A DNA stretch of 64,000 nucleotides from Guillardia theta CCMP2712 (taxonomy: Eukaryota > Cryptophyceae > Pyrenomonadales > Geminigeraceae), in NCBI RefSeq assembly GCF_000315625.1, contig NW_005434592.1, positions 73,447 through 137,446 on the forward strand, read 5' to 3'. How positions within the stretch are numbered: position 1 is the first letter of the stretch; every line of letters starts with the position of its first letter. Of the stretch, positions 32,181-44,258 are shown piece by piece. The position numbers and the translations under genes are program-made. The notes under the pieces are model-generated. The model was not told the DNA's origin and did no database searches. It was given only the letters and a program-made list of their open reading frames with translations.

Positions 32181-35100
32181 CTAGATGGCAACTTCTTGAA
32201 CCGTCTCTCCTTCCTTGTGCTTCTTCTTCTCCCTCTTCTTGTGGCCGTACGCCTTGCGGAGAGAGTTGGACCTCGCTTCGAGCAGCTGCGGAGAGAACTC
32301 AGCGCTGGACAGGCTTGTGACTTCGTCCGAAACTTCGATAGAGGAAGGACGTTCAGCAAGGAGGAGGCGTCGGGAGCTTCGATTCGATAGTCTCCTCCCT
32401 GTCTCCAGCACATGCTTTCTGTGCTCGCTCTTGAGGAATGATTCCATCCAGGCGTCTGAGTCTCTCCTCGACCTCTCTGCCGCCTTCTTGTCCTCTGTCA
32501 CGATCATCTCGTGAAGCTCCTCCGCCCTCTTGCTTTGCCGCTCCTCCGCTCTTCTCCGATTCTTCCCTTGTCCTGCTGTCTTCTCTCTCTCAACGAACCT
32601 GCTATCCCCTGCAGTCCTCGCTCCCTGCTCTCCTCCTCTCGCCTCTCCTGTATGTGACCTTGGCATATCCCCTGCAGTCCTCGCTCCCTGCCCTCCTCCT
32701 CTCGCCTCTCCTGTATGTGACCTTGGCATATCCCCTGCAGTCCTCGCTCCCTGCCCTCCTCCTCTCGCCTCTCCTGTATGTGACCTTGGCATATCCCCTG
32801 CAGTCCTCGCTCCCTGCCCTCCTCCTCTCGCCTCTTCTGCATGTGATCTGGGGATATCACGGACTGCATCATTTTCTTGTTTGGTAGGAGCGTTGCCTGC
32901 TGCTCTTGCCTCTCCTTGGAATGATTCTTCTGCCCCACTTGGTGCTGGTCGGGCAGTTCTGTTCATTTGGTCTTTGAGTTCCCGCGAGAAAGATTCGAAC
33001 TCATCCATGTCCTGAGCGGTCAGGCTGGTGATCGAAGTCTTGATGGAGGCCTTCAGGCTCTCTTCAAGCATGCTTCTCTTCAGTTTCTTCACGTGCTCTA
33101 TCGTCCCTCGCCTGCTTCGCCTGCCCTTGGCTGCTGCCTCCACCTCCATCTCCTTCTCTTTCTTCTCCGACAACTTGATCTCTGTCGGCGCAACCACTTT
33201 TGTCTCCTCCTGTTCTTGCACATCCTGGTATACAAGTTCTGCCGACGCTGCTGCGTCTGGAGCTGCCTCCGCAGTTGAAGGTGACCCTTCCTGCTGCTGA
33301 GGCATTACAGACTCGAAGTACTCCTCAGCGTCTCTCGTCGGACTTGGTACGTTCTGAACTTGCTGAGGCTCCTTGGACGTCTTCTTGCCGTGCCTTGACA
33401 CGGTGTAGTACCATCCCGTTATCGATAAGGCTAGAACCGACGTGACACCGGCGGCGATCCCAATGAACAAGACAACGTTGACGGAGCGAGTCTTCTCGGG
33501 GGGCATGGTGGTAGAGGGAAGGACGACGGCAGTTGTCGCCATCGCCGTCGTCTCGCTCGCGTTGGTCGCTGTGGTCGGGGGAGGGTTGCCGCTCATCGCT
33601 GCCCACAGAGAGAAGTGATAGCTCTTGGTGAGCAGGAACGGAGCTCCGCCGACATACGCCACCTCCCCTCCTGTGCTCATCCACTTGCCGCTGCCCCGAT
33701 CCAGGAAGCGCATCTCCAGCACCTTTCCTTCTTTTTTCGCCGTGTCGATGACTTCCTGGGTGATGGCAGTGGCGATGGTGACGGGCTGAGCGAAGGTCAC
33801 TCCGTCGGGCTTCAGCTCCATCACCTTCCCCACGGGCTTGAGGTCACTCTGTTCCTTGGGGATCGGAGGATCCGCCTTGTACACTTGCACTGAGACGACG
33901 ATGGAGGAGGTGAGGGCTCCGGGAGGAAGCTCCACCCCGTCACCGTCTGCTCCTTTGACAGGTACCGGCTCTGAGCTCGGCTGCACGAGCTGCGGGGCTA
34001 CCGAGAGATTCTTGTCCGCTACCACTTGAGTTTGGCAACTTTCGCCGAAAGAGCCGGCAGGACATTCGCACCATGCCTGACCGCCTGGGGGGACCTGGAC
34101 GACTCCGTAGCACGGCAGAGAGCAGTTGGGGCCGAACCATGCTGAGCCGTTCCTCCGCTCGCAGTCAGTCTTGGGGACTTGCACGCCCAGGATCGAGCCG
34201 TTGACGGAGCCCTGCAGGCTGACGGGCGACTGAGAGCAGTCGACGCAGGTCACGCAGTCGATGCATCCTACCGTGACATCAACGGCAGCCTGAGTCGTGG
34301 AAGGATTTTTCAACGTGAAGGAGAGGAAGAGCTCGCCGTCGAGACCAGTGACGGTGTCGATCGTCATGTCAAGTTTCCCAGATTTTTGCGTCCAGATAGC
34401 AGACGTCATTTTGAATGTGCTGTTGTATAGCGTGATCAGCAAGTTGTTGTTGTCTGGTGTGCCCGTACCCGTCAGCCCACTGAGTGTGACATGCAGGGCC
34501 GATACGAGCGGCGTGTTGGCTCGAAGGGAGAAGTAGATGATATTGTCGCTTTCGGGAAACGTGGAGGACTGGAGCAGTTTGACGTACTCGAACTTAGGAA
34601 AGATGCAGGAAGACGGGCCCTGAGGCTTCTGCTCGCAGGTGAAGGCAGGAGAGCTGGAGAAACGACAGAGAGCTGTTGCCTCTACCTTGCAGCTGCTCGA
34701 GCATCCGTCTCCGTCCAACACGTTCCCGTCATCACAGTCCTCGGTCGGCAACTTCAACCCGTCTCCGCATACTCGCGGGCATTCGGCGTTTGCAAGATCG
34801 AGAGGAGAGGAGGCGACGGCTCCTTCTCCGACGACGTTGATGGCCGACACTTTGAGGGTAAAGTTCTGGGTGGTAGAGTCGAAGAGCTGGGGGTAGTCCT
34901 GTCTCGTGATCAACACGCTTGTCTGCAATGTTGAGATGACAAACTCTTGATTGACCACCAAGACGACGCGAAAGCTGGAGATGAGTTGACGGTTTGCTGT
35001 CCCATCGCCAGTATTAGATGGGATCGTCCAGGTGAAGTTGAGGGTGTTGAGGTCGAAGCGAGAGACGGTGAGAGACTGAGGGACCGTCGGGGTAGTCAAG

Positions 35101-38100
35101 GCGAGGAACTTGAAGCCAGAGGAGTCGAGCGATGGGCTGCACGTCTCGCCGAACAGGTTGACTCCGATGGCATCATAATGGTACACTTGTCCTTGCTCAA
35201 GGTTATCGAGCCTCACGCTTTGCACTGCAGAGCAGTTGCTGCTGACTGTCTTGGTAACGACAGAGCCTTTCTCCGGTTTGAGGCTGACCCGATAGGAGAC
35301 AGTCTTGCTCGTCGCGTTCTGTTGGCAAGCAAGGATTGTTCTCGGATCCTTTCTCCAGCTGATCTCTACCGCCAGCGACCCTGCGTAATTGTACCACACC
35401 TGGACCGGACAGCGAGTTCTTCCCATGACGATCACTCGCACGCGACTATCCAACTTGAGAGAGTTGCTAAGGCTCGCATCATACAAGCTGGCGGTTATCA
35501 GCAGGTCGAACTCGATCGAAGAACCTTCGTCGGGCTCTGAGTTTGATATCCGGAAGGACAAGTACCCTGCGGCATGGTCAGGTTGAGGCTCTTGAGGACA
35601 GGGAGGACTGGCAGACCTGATTGATTGATCTTGGGAGCCAGGGAGAAGCTCGGATCGATACTGCCTGACACTGTGAAGGTGGTCACTTGAAGGAAGTCCT
35701 GCCATTAGGGTGAGAAGCGAACATTCCGACAACTGCCACGTCAGCACCTGTGTGCATGAAGGGTCTCCTGCAAGGTTCAAGTCCTGGACGTAGACAACTC
35801 GACGGTCGCTGATGGCATCGAAGGCGAAGGCAAGCTGATGGACCATGAGGTTGATCTCTTGCACGCTTGACTGCAGCACGAGAGATCAGTCAAGGCCAAG
35901 GAAAGCGGAGGCCCAGCGCTTACCGTCACGTTCAGCTTCAGCTCGGGGAAGGCGACGGGACCGAAGATGGTCAAGACATGAGAAGCGAGACTGAAGGGGC
36001 TCAGAGCAGACGTCGACGTGTCAGGAACATTCAGCTGAATTCCCTTCGACACTTGCGCGAGCTGTCCTAATTGGCTGACAACCACGACAGCCTTGCTGTT
36101 GGGCGCGCGGTAGTAGTCTGCGGTAGCCAGCAGACTGGCAAGGGCATGAGCGGGGAAGCTGACGGTGAGCGAGGAATTTGGCAGGATGTCGCAGTTGAAG
36201 GAGAAGAAGATCCTGAAGACCGTCGCGCGGCAGAACAACATGGTCACCTGCGAGAGTTGATCGATCGTGAAGTTGGCTCGGAAAATCTTGAGCGGGTCAT
36301 AACCACCGGGGATACCGATGACGGTGATTCCTGGCTTGCTGACGAGAGCTTCCGCCAACGGCAGGTGTAAAGCTGCATAGCTCGCCTGGACCACAAGCGT
36401 CGCCCTGAGCTTGAGAGGAGGAGAGTCCTGCTCTTGGTCGGGGTTGATCAACGACAAGTTGAGAAAGTAAGTCTCACTCGCATACATGTCCATGTGCGCG
36501 ATGACAATCAGCTCATCGCTCAAGGTACGATTCAGCACAGCAAACTCCGACGAGACATTGTAGAGTGCTGGAAGTCCCACCAGCCCACGCAGAGTCATCG
36601 TTGATCCCATAGCAAAGTCGATGTTGCAGGAGATGCTGAACACGAGCTTGTTCTCCTTCATCACCAGCGGGTTCGTCTGGATGCCCGCGAGCAGGTCAAA
36701 CCCTGCTCGCACCAGCTTCCCGACGAGAGACCCTCCTGCCACTCCAAACACAGAGACAGAACGCGACGAGAACTCGCTAGTCACCTTCAACCCGGTCACG
36801 ATCGGATCAAGGTAGCACGTGACCGACACTGCAGCTGCATTGCTCTCTTTCGCTCCGTTGACCAGCACGACCGTCACGTTCAGGTCGTCGCCAGCTGGCA
36901 AAGTCTGCAGAAAGTTGCTGAGCACCAGGCTCCCTCCCACCAGGCGGCTCGAGTTGATCAGGCTGGCCGGAGACTGTCTGACGCTCACGACGCCCTGCTG
37001 CTGGTCGAACATGCTCATCCCGGTGATGGTGCAGCTTGCCTGCTTGGGCGTCTCGAAGTTGAAGCGAAGGGACAAACTCACGTTGTTGAGCTGACCGACG
37101 ATCGGGTTGTCTTGGTAGACGAGAGCGTTGGTGATCGTCGCACGGTAAGTCACGAAGGGGCTGCTGCCATTGATGACGCCGAAGAGGGTCGAGCGATCCA
37201 TCAGCATCGCCCTCGTCTCACTCTCAGAGTCGAAGACTCCCAGCTCCTCCACCAGCTTGACCTGCAACGGCCTGTCCGCCTGCTCGCAGTCGCCGTTGAT
37301 GACGCGGAACGACACATTGAAGGCGGAGACGTTCGAACCCGAGAGCGTCAGCACTAGAGTATTATCGCTGATGCTCGTGAAGGAGTCGAGCAGCGTTGGC
37401 ACACACGAGGGAGCTGGGGTGATGAGCAGCCGCGAGTCCTTGGTGATGGCGAACCTGGAGACGACGTGCAGGGAGATCACGTTGGGCGAGCTGGTGAAGG
37501 GAATCGTCTGCGAGATCGTCGCCTCCTGTATCTCCGGCATCACTGTCAAGAATGGCTTCCGCCCGCCCGGGACCAGGAAAAGGTCCTGCTGGGTCCCAGC
37601 TATGGTGGTCACTTCTGACCAAGAGTCGTACAGCCCGCACTCCACCATGAGGCGGGCGGGAAAGTCAGACGGGGAGGACAGGGGGGTCTGACTGTTTCTG
37701 ATGCTCAAGAGGAGGACATAAGGAGGTTGGTTGTCACCTCCCAGGAACTTGAAGGAGGAGTTGGAGCTGATGCTGACAACCTGCCATGCAGACGACAGCG
37801 ACGCGGCCTGCGAGACTTGCTGTGCAGGCCAGTTTGCAAGGAAGAGTTGAGACCCGACGGTGAGTGCGACGTTGAGGGTGAGGCTGAGAGTGAGCTGGTT
37901 GGATGAGCCGACGAAGGGAGAGGATTGCTGGAAGCTCCAAGAGGAGATGCGAGGACGAACAATCTTGAGGGGTAACGAGCCTCCCTCAATGCCGAACCGA
38001 GAGGAAGGCTGCTGAAGCAGCGACACCGAACTCAAGCTCGCGTCCCATACGCCGCTCTCGATGAACCCGCTCAGCGTGGGGCTGACGGCTACCTGCTCGC

Positions 38101-41100
38101 TCCCTCCGTTTCTCACTGTCACATCCAGCATGACGACGAAGCTGCTCCGGTCGCTCGTCGCCTCCACCACTATGAAACACCCGCTCGCAGAGGTAGAGGT
38201 CACCCTGAAAGCAGCAGCATTCACAGTCGCGTCGACATCCGCCATGCCGCACAAGCCGCTGAGAGTCAAGCGAGAGCCTTGGACGAGGAAGGTGTTGGTC
38301 TTCACAGAGACCGTGAGAGTGTTGGAGGCGTCGGTGAGAGGAGAGCTCTGATAGATAGACGCGTTGACGATGACAGGAGCCCATGTGTCAAGAGGATCCT
38401 GCAACGAGATCCCGTAGGGGTTGGAAGCAGCCACCGGGGTGAAGTTGAAGGCCAGGGCGAAGTTGTTGCTCTTCGAGCTTGTGATGTCCATGGAGACGTG
38501 GGGGGCTCGAAGGACGTAGGACGGGTTCCTGACGTCGACGAGGAGATAGTAGTTGACGTTTGCCTTCATCGCGTCAGAGGCCTCCATCGCAAACTCAAGG
38601 TAATCTTCGCCTGTCGTCACGTTGCGGAACGTCTGCACCCTGCCGTCTTGAGAGGTGAAGTTGAGAGACCCGCTGGTGAGAGGCGACTGCAGCAGAGGCG
38701 AGCGAAGCCTGAACTTGAGCCCATCGCTCCCTCTGAGCTCGACATTGAAAGCAAACTTGAGGTTCAGACGGTTCAGCGAGCCCACCAGTGGGTTCACTGA
38801 TGACACCGTCGGTGATACAACCTTCGGGGCGACAAGCAAGCAGATGCGGCCGCTCGTGTCGGTCTCGGTCGTCATGCGAGTCTTTGACAAGAGAGAGATC
38901 CTGTCTCCGACTCCGACTCCTCCCTCGACCGACACGTTGCATCCCTCTAGCCGCTGACCTTGGCTGTTCATGACGGGAACCCACACACGGATGCTCGTGT
39001 TGACTGCGATGAGGTCCAACACCTTGACGGTGAAGCCATCGGCCACCTGCTTCACCTCAATCGCGCTGTCAAGGTTGCTGTAAGCTGGTGCCTTCGCTTC
39101 ATTGTAGACGTAGAGCTGGTCGGGAATGCCTGTGATGTAGAGGTAAGAACGGTTCGTCATATCCACGTCCACTCTCATCTCCATCGAGATCGTATTTTGC
39201 ATGAACGAGACTGATCTCGAGTGCTGGATGTGGGCGAAGAGGATCTTTGGGACATGAACCTTGAACGGGTTGGAGGCGTCCTTCACACCTCCGATGGCTT
39301 GGGAGCTCAACGTGACCCCTTGCGATGGCAGAGAATAACGATTCCCACTCACCACGAGCCTTCCCTGGACGAGAAAACTCGATGGAGCCCGTTCGACCAC
39401 CGGGTTTGTGAGCTCGAAAGCGACGAGAGCCTCGTACTGATCGAAGCTCGAGTTGGCAACCAGCAGGAGCTCGCCAGTACGAAGAATCACGGCTCTGCCT
39501 CCGAAAGTTACTTTTGACGCGGACAAAGTCTGGTCAGGCTGAGCTGATGCAAACTGGATTTGCTTCTGCTGGCACACGGCTGCTGTGGAATAGACGACAT
39601 TCTGCTGATCATTCGAAGCGGCGGAGCTCAACAGTCTCCTTCTGCTGCTGCTGGGAGCGGGGGTCGTCCAATCTGTGATGGTCTCTAACGCCTGCATTGT
39701 TGTCGACGAAGAGCTGCTGTCCAAGGGTGTGGAGGAGGAACTTGACAGGAACGCTTTGGAAGTAGGAAAGGAATTTGTTTGGAATGGTGCTGGTGTCGAC
39801 GACGAGCTGCTAAAGGCAGGTGTAGACGACGAGCTGCTAAAGGCAGGTGTAGACGATGAGCTGCTAAAGGCAGGTGTCGACGATGAGCTGCTCCAAGTAG
39901 ACGTCGACAACGAGCGGTCCTCTATGGGAGTAGACGATGGGCTTGAAAGCTCGGCCGAGGCTGCAGAAGTAGGAGCACTCGTTTCGATCTTGAAGGGTGT
40001 CGAAGAGGAACTGCTGTCAATGATCTTGGTCGAGAATGAGCTGGTTTCCACGGTTGTAGGTGCTGATGTCGAGCTAGTCTCTGATGCTGCTGAAGTCGAC
40101 GAGGTGCCAAACGTAGACTCAATGTTTTGCTGAGGCAAGGGAGTCGAAGTGAACCCTTCTTCTGCCCTCACTGTTGTAGTGACTTCTCCTCCCACTCCCA
40201 GCGGCGATGTAGAGGTTGCTGCTGGGCTTGTCTGAGCCTCTTGCTGCAATGATGGAGTCGAAGTAAATTGCTCTTCTTCGACTGTTGTGGTGACACTTCC
40301 CTCTGCAGCAGCATACGTGGATGAGGCTGCTGGGGTAGACTGAGCCTCCTGTGGCAGCAACTCAGTCGAAGAATACCCCAGCTGAGAGAAGCTTGTCGTT
40401 GATGTAATGCCTTCTGATTCTGCAGGGGTAGAAGATGAGCTTGACATATAGACACCCTTGGTTGAAAATGAAGCGCTTTGCAACTGCTCGACTGGCGTGC
40501 TGGTAACGGACAGAGCATAATCACTGGTGGAAACGCCTTCAGATTGACCACCTGTTGTCAAAGAAATGGTGCTTTCCGAATTCCCACCAGCGTATGTTGA
40601 GGCAAGGGTAGTGGGCGTCGGCGCGATGAGTACTCCGGTAGTCGAGGTGACCGTTTGCAAAGTTGTCGTCGGAAACAAAGTTGTTGTCGAAGTCAAAAAC
40701 GTCGAAGTCGAAGTCGAAGAAGTCGTTGGAGGAGTCGGAGACGTCGTTGGAGGAGTCGGAGTCGGAGCAGGAGTTGAAGATTCTGTTGATGACGTCGTGT
40801 CTGCTTGAGTTGTGGTTGATGATGTCGGTTCAAGTGGTGTTGTCGTCGTCAACGATGTCGTTGCATATGAATAACAAGAATCGATATAATCCCAGATGGC
40901 GCTGAATCCAGTGAGTGTAAAAATGGATCCAGTGTCAAAATGCACATTGGGTCGTAGAACAATCGAAACTCTGTTGCTGATGTTTGCCAGTGCACTCGAT
41001 TGACGAATAGAAGCAAAGATCAACGAAGGAATGACAGTCTTCCCTGGGACAGAGCCGTTCAGAACACCCAGGACATCTGCATAGATGACAGTGAGGTGCA

Positions 41101-41581
41101 CGTTCACTGCATTGAGGCTAAGAGTCAATGCACTGCTGCCCTGATTTGTGAAATTCTGGTTTTTGACTGAGAATGAAATCTGATATGCTGTTGCTTGAGA
41201 TTGGATGATTTCAGTGTTCGAAAACAACAAGCAGGAAGATGCATTCCAGGAGCTTGTCAGCGAAAGCTGCGGACTTGAAACTGCAGGTACACTTTCTCCA
41301 ACAGCATATTCGAAGTCAGTTAAAGCACAAATAGAAAAGTTTGATCGTGCTTCAACATTCTGTGCGACTGTTAGAGAGAGAATCAAGACATTTTGACCAT
41401 TCGCGATAGGGTTAGTCTGACGAATGGACGCTGCTGATATTGAAAACCCAGACCCATTTGCTGACAAAACAAAACAAGAAAGGATCGAAAGCCAGCATTG
41501 CATGCGAGCTTCCATTCTTGCTGTGATCCCTTTAGAACAATCCGAAGAAAGAACATTCAGCATTTCTACTGAGACGGACAA
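32181..41581 (-). CDS. Giant type-I membrane protein with repeated beta modules, mucin-like region, FN3 and Cys-rich domains
   Basis: Four exons (35924-41581, 35748-35870, 35566-35698, 32181-35536) join in phase to give 3,089 residues. A hydrophobic signal (CWLSILSCFVLSANG) follows Met-22 or Met-27, so one of those is the likely start. A Ser/Thr-rich mucin-like region (nt about 39680-40860) separates the first two beta modules from the rest. At least eight modules share an (S/Q)-x-Q-(S/T)-x-P-x-x-N-x-(L/V) opening, for example SIYQSSPLTDASNTLTVSV and SFQQSSPFVGSSNQLTLSL. Then come a fibronectin-III-like segment (nt about 34860-35120), CGDGLKLPTEDCDDGNVLDG (a DUF4215/Cys-rich repeat type), the EGF-like part, one membrane helix (nt about 33400-33480) and a charged tail of about 400 residues. 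A surface adhesion or recognition role is inferred. The third intron is only 29 nt. Confidence 0.85.
32609..32860 (-). repeat. 63-bp in-frame tandem repeat in the receptor tail
   Basis: Four copies of a 63-bp unit encode a 21-residue unit containing RSHTGEARGGGQGARTAGD. The copies are nearly identical at the DNA level, the last one (32800-32860) being more diverged. They lie in the cytoplasmic tail of the giant receptor and are absent from the tail of its partner at the left edge. Confidence 0.9.
39800..39895 (-). repeat. 27-bp in-frame repeat in the mucin-like region
   Basis: Four copies of a 27-bp unit encode nine residues (AFSSSSSTP and variants). It is a local expansion within the Ser/Thr-rich part of the receptor, which probably carries O-linked glycans. 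Confidence 0.85.
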
Positions 41582-42250
41582 GCAACATGGAAGATGTTTG
41601 CATCATATTCATCCCGTAGTTCAATCAACCATGAGGACAAGCATGACAAGAAATGCTCGCTGTCTGTCAGACCTTCCCCCATTCCGAGCAACCTGCTCTT
41701 TGCCGCCCACCTCTCCCAGGGTTTCTTTCCTCAGAGTCTTCCCGGTAGGAACCAGGCCAACGAGACTGGAGCAGGTCGGAGGCCTCTGACTTCCTCGAGG
41801 GGTGGAGGAGGAGGGAAGCAGCCTCTCCCTAGCTCTCTCTGCTCATCGACTAGCGACGTTTCCCGCTCCCATTCATCATGGCCTTATCCACCTGGCATAA
41901 CCCACCCTACCCACCCCCCGAAGTTGCACCCGTACAAGCTATCTTATCCCTACCCCTCCTGTCTCACTCTGAGCCCTATGAAGTGGTACCACCGGTGATC
42001 GAACGATTTACTTCGAAGAATCACACTACCCCACCCATCACCCTATCCTATGTCAAGTCACGTACAGGACTTTAGACCTCCGGGGGTCTAATCAACCCCC
42101 CATGTACCGTCTGTCCTCTTTCTACCCCTACTGCCCCCTATAAACTACCACCCTTGGTATCACCCTCCCCGGGCCCTGTCATCATACCCCACCCTACCCT
42201 AATATATTGACATCTGGACTAGGGGAATGAGGATGAGGTTAAGAGGTTAA
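41582..42250. other. Spacer with TACCCC-word tract
   Basis: From about 41890 to 42200 there are at least nine C-rich words (ACCCACCCTACCC, CTACCCCACCC, ATACCCCACCC) on the plus strand, ending just before the MITE. Open frames here have no recognisable content. The upstream part (41582-41880) is the probable 5' region of the giant receptor. Confidence 0.55.
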
Positions 42251-42631
42251 GGCCCGTTTCCCGCCGGCTCCCAGATTCCAGATTCCAGATTTTTTCATAC
42301 AAATATAAGTCAATTTCTTTTTTTCTCCTCCAAATGTTTTGGAGAACTCAACTATAAGTCATTTTAATTTGAGAATGAAACGATGCGGTTGACTTTCCCA
42401 GATTTTGCTTTTCGAATGGGCAGGCACTATATGGAAATATACTATTAGCTCAATCGAGAAAAATTGTTAGAAGGTAGGGAGGGTACGCTTGGAGCATCAA
42501 ATATGAACAGGCAGTGGACCCACCCCCTGTCAGTATGTATTGAAAGCACCGGTGAATATTTCGGGGTAAATTTCAAATCACTTTGAATAAAGTCAAAAAT
42601 CTGGAATCTGGGAGCCGGCGGGAAACGGGCC
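42251..42631. mobile_element. Tourist-like (PIF/Harbinger-type) MITE
   Basis: A 381-bp non-coding element has perfect 34-bp terminal inverted repeats starting GGCCCGTTTCCCGCCGGCTC. It is flanked by the 3-bp duplication TAA at 42248-42250 and 42632-42634. A TAA/TTA target duplication and GG(G/C)CC-starting ends are typical of Tourist/PIF-Harbinger MITEs. The interior is AT-rich with no transposase frame. Just inside the left repeat the CCAGATT motif is present once more than on the right. No second copy lies in the window. Confidence 0.85.
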
Positions 42632-42639
42632 TAAGAGGT

Positions 42640-43330
42640 CACTGATCGGATCTTGAAGTTCAAGTTGCCAGTCGGTGCCCGGCGGTGTCGGCCCGGGCGC
42701 CGCCCCGGGGGCCGGCCCGCGACTCGGCGACGGACTCCGCGGTGACCGGCGGCGGCGTGCCGCGGTCACCGTCCGCCGGGACTCAGTACGGTGGAGTGAG
42801 TCCGGACGGCGGTCCGGTCCGGGCCCCAGCCTGTGAGCCCGGAGTCCGATAGCCGTCACCGCGTGACGCGGCGGCACTGCGGCACTATGACGTGATCGGA
42901 CGCCGGGTCACCGGTTCCCGGGCCCCGGGCCCGGGGGACGGGCCGGCCCGGTGCAGTGGGTCGGACACCAGTGGCACAGTCACCGTGCCAGGCTGCCGGG
43001 GCCGTGGCACCCGGCGTCGCGGTTGCGGCGGCCGCGGCCACTGCCGCTGACGGGTCAGCGGCGTCGCCCCGGCGTGCCACGGTGATCATCCGGTGACAGG
43101 GGCCGGGGGGCATATACAGGCTCCGAGCGGGCCGGGCCTCCGGGAATCGGCGCCGGAAGTTGAAAGCGCCGGGGCGCCGGCCGGGCACCGCCAAGTTTGG
43201 AACCGCCGGTTCAAGAAGGACTTGAACCCTGTGACCGTCACCGGCGTCGGTGCCGCGGTGCGGCGCCGGGCCGCCGACTCTCGACTTGCCGCCAGCTTGC
43301 CGCATGATCCAGGCCGCGTTCAACGGTTGA
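42640..43330. other. GC-rich CCGG island
   Basis: About 690 bp of extreme GC content, dominated by CCGG, GGCCGG, CGCCGG and GTGACGG/CACCGTGCC words. It abuts the MITE on its left and has a sharp right edge near 43330. Frames on both strands stay open only because stops are rare in such sequence. They code for Arg/Pro/Gly/Ala strings with no domain. Confidence 0.7.
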
Positions 43331-43993
43331 ACGGTTTGCCGAGTCACTGAAGTTCTGGCTTGGCAAAGAGAGTCCAATTCCTACTAGTGACTTAACTGCA
43401 ATCAACTTGGATGATACAGTTCTTGTCATCGTTGACTACCGTAGTACCGGGTGCCAAAGTTACTCAGTAGTGACAATCCTCCGTAAGACAGCTTGGAAAC
43501 CAATCGAACCCTTCACTTATCATTTCCAGTTCAACGGTTGTGACAGTCAACATCGAAGACGGTGATTCATCCCAATCTGAGGAAATCGCGGATAATAGTC
43601 ATCTCCAACTGTCTCCCCTTCTTCACAACTCCCCCTTCCCCCCCCCTCTCGTCCCCGCTCTTCCCAAGTTCATGCTCACCTCCCATTCCCATCTCTCCCT
43701 CGCGTTTTACTCCACTTCTTCATTTTTATAGTCCTCGTCCTCGTCCTCGTCCCTCTCTTCATGGACCGAGGATTCTTCGTCTTTATCCTCCTCGAACAAG
43801 GAATCCTCGACCTCGTCCTCCTCGTTCTCCTCCTCGTCCCACCTCTCCCCCCTCCTCGTCCCCCTCCTCATCCTCGTCCTCCTCGTCCTCCTCGTCCTCC
43901 CCGCCCGCCCCCCTCCCTTCTCCTCCCATCCCACAAACTCCCATCAACAAACTTGGTAATAGCCCTCCTCCCCCCACAATCCCCAGCGTAAAT
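43331..43993. other. Spacer with CT-rich and TCCTCG tracts
   Basis: About 43430-43470 has GTAGTACCGGGTGCC, echoing words of the GC islands. 43600-43930 is pyrimidine-rich with TCCTCGTCC-type units. No gene is seen. Confidence 0.5.
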
Positions 43994-44214
43994 TGCCCGC
44001 CATCGGGGGCAGGCACAGGGGTAAAAGGCAGAAGGAAAAACCACAGGAGAACCGGTTTCGATTAAGTCACTGGTGCCGTCATGCCGTACAAATCTTTCGC
44101 CTTTTACTAAAGATTTCCGTGGTGGCGCCAGGCTATGACCAAAACCAAATTTTTGAAGCGCGAAAGCGCAAACATGCGAAAACAAACTGAAGATGATGAT
44201 GGTGATGATTGAAC

Positions 44215-44258
<44 letters not shown>

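Noticed and set aside
42593-43377. Minus-strand frames of 94 and 173 residues in the GC island
   Set aside because: Stops are rare in such GC-rich sequence; composition is Arg/Pro/Gly/Ala-only with no domain and open frames on both strands.
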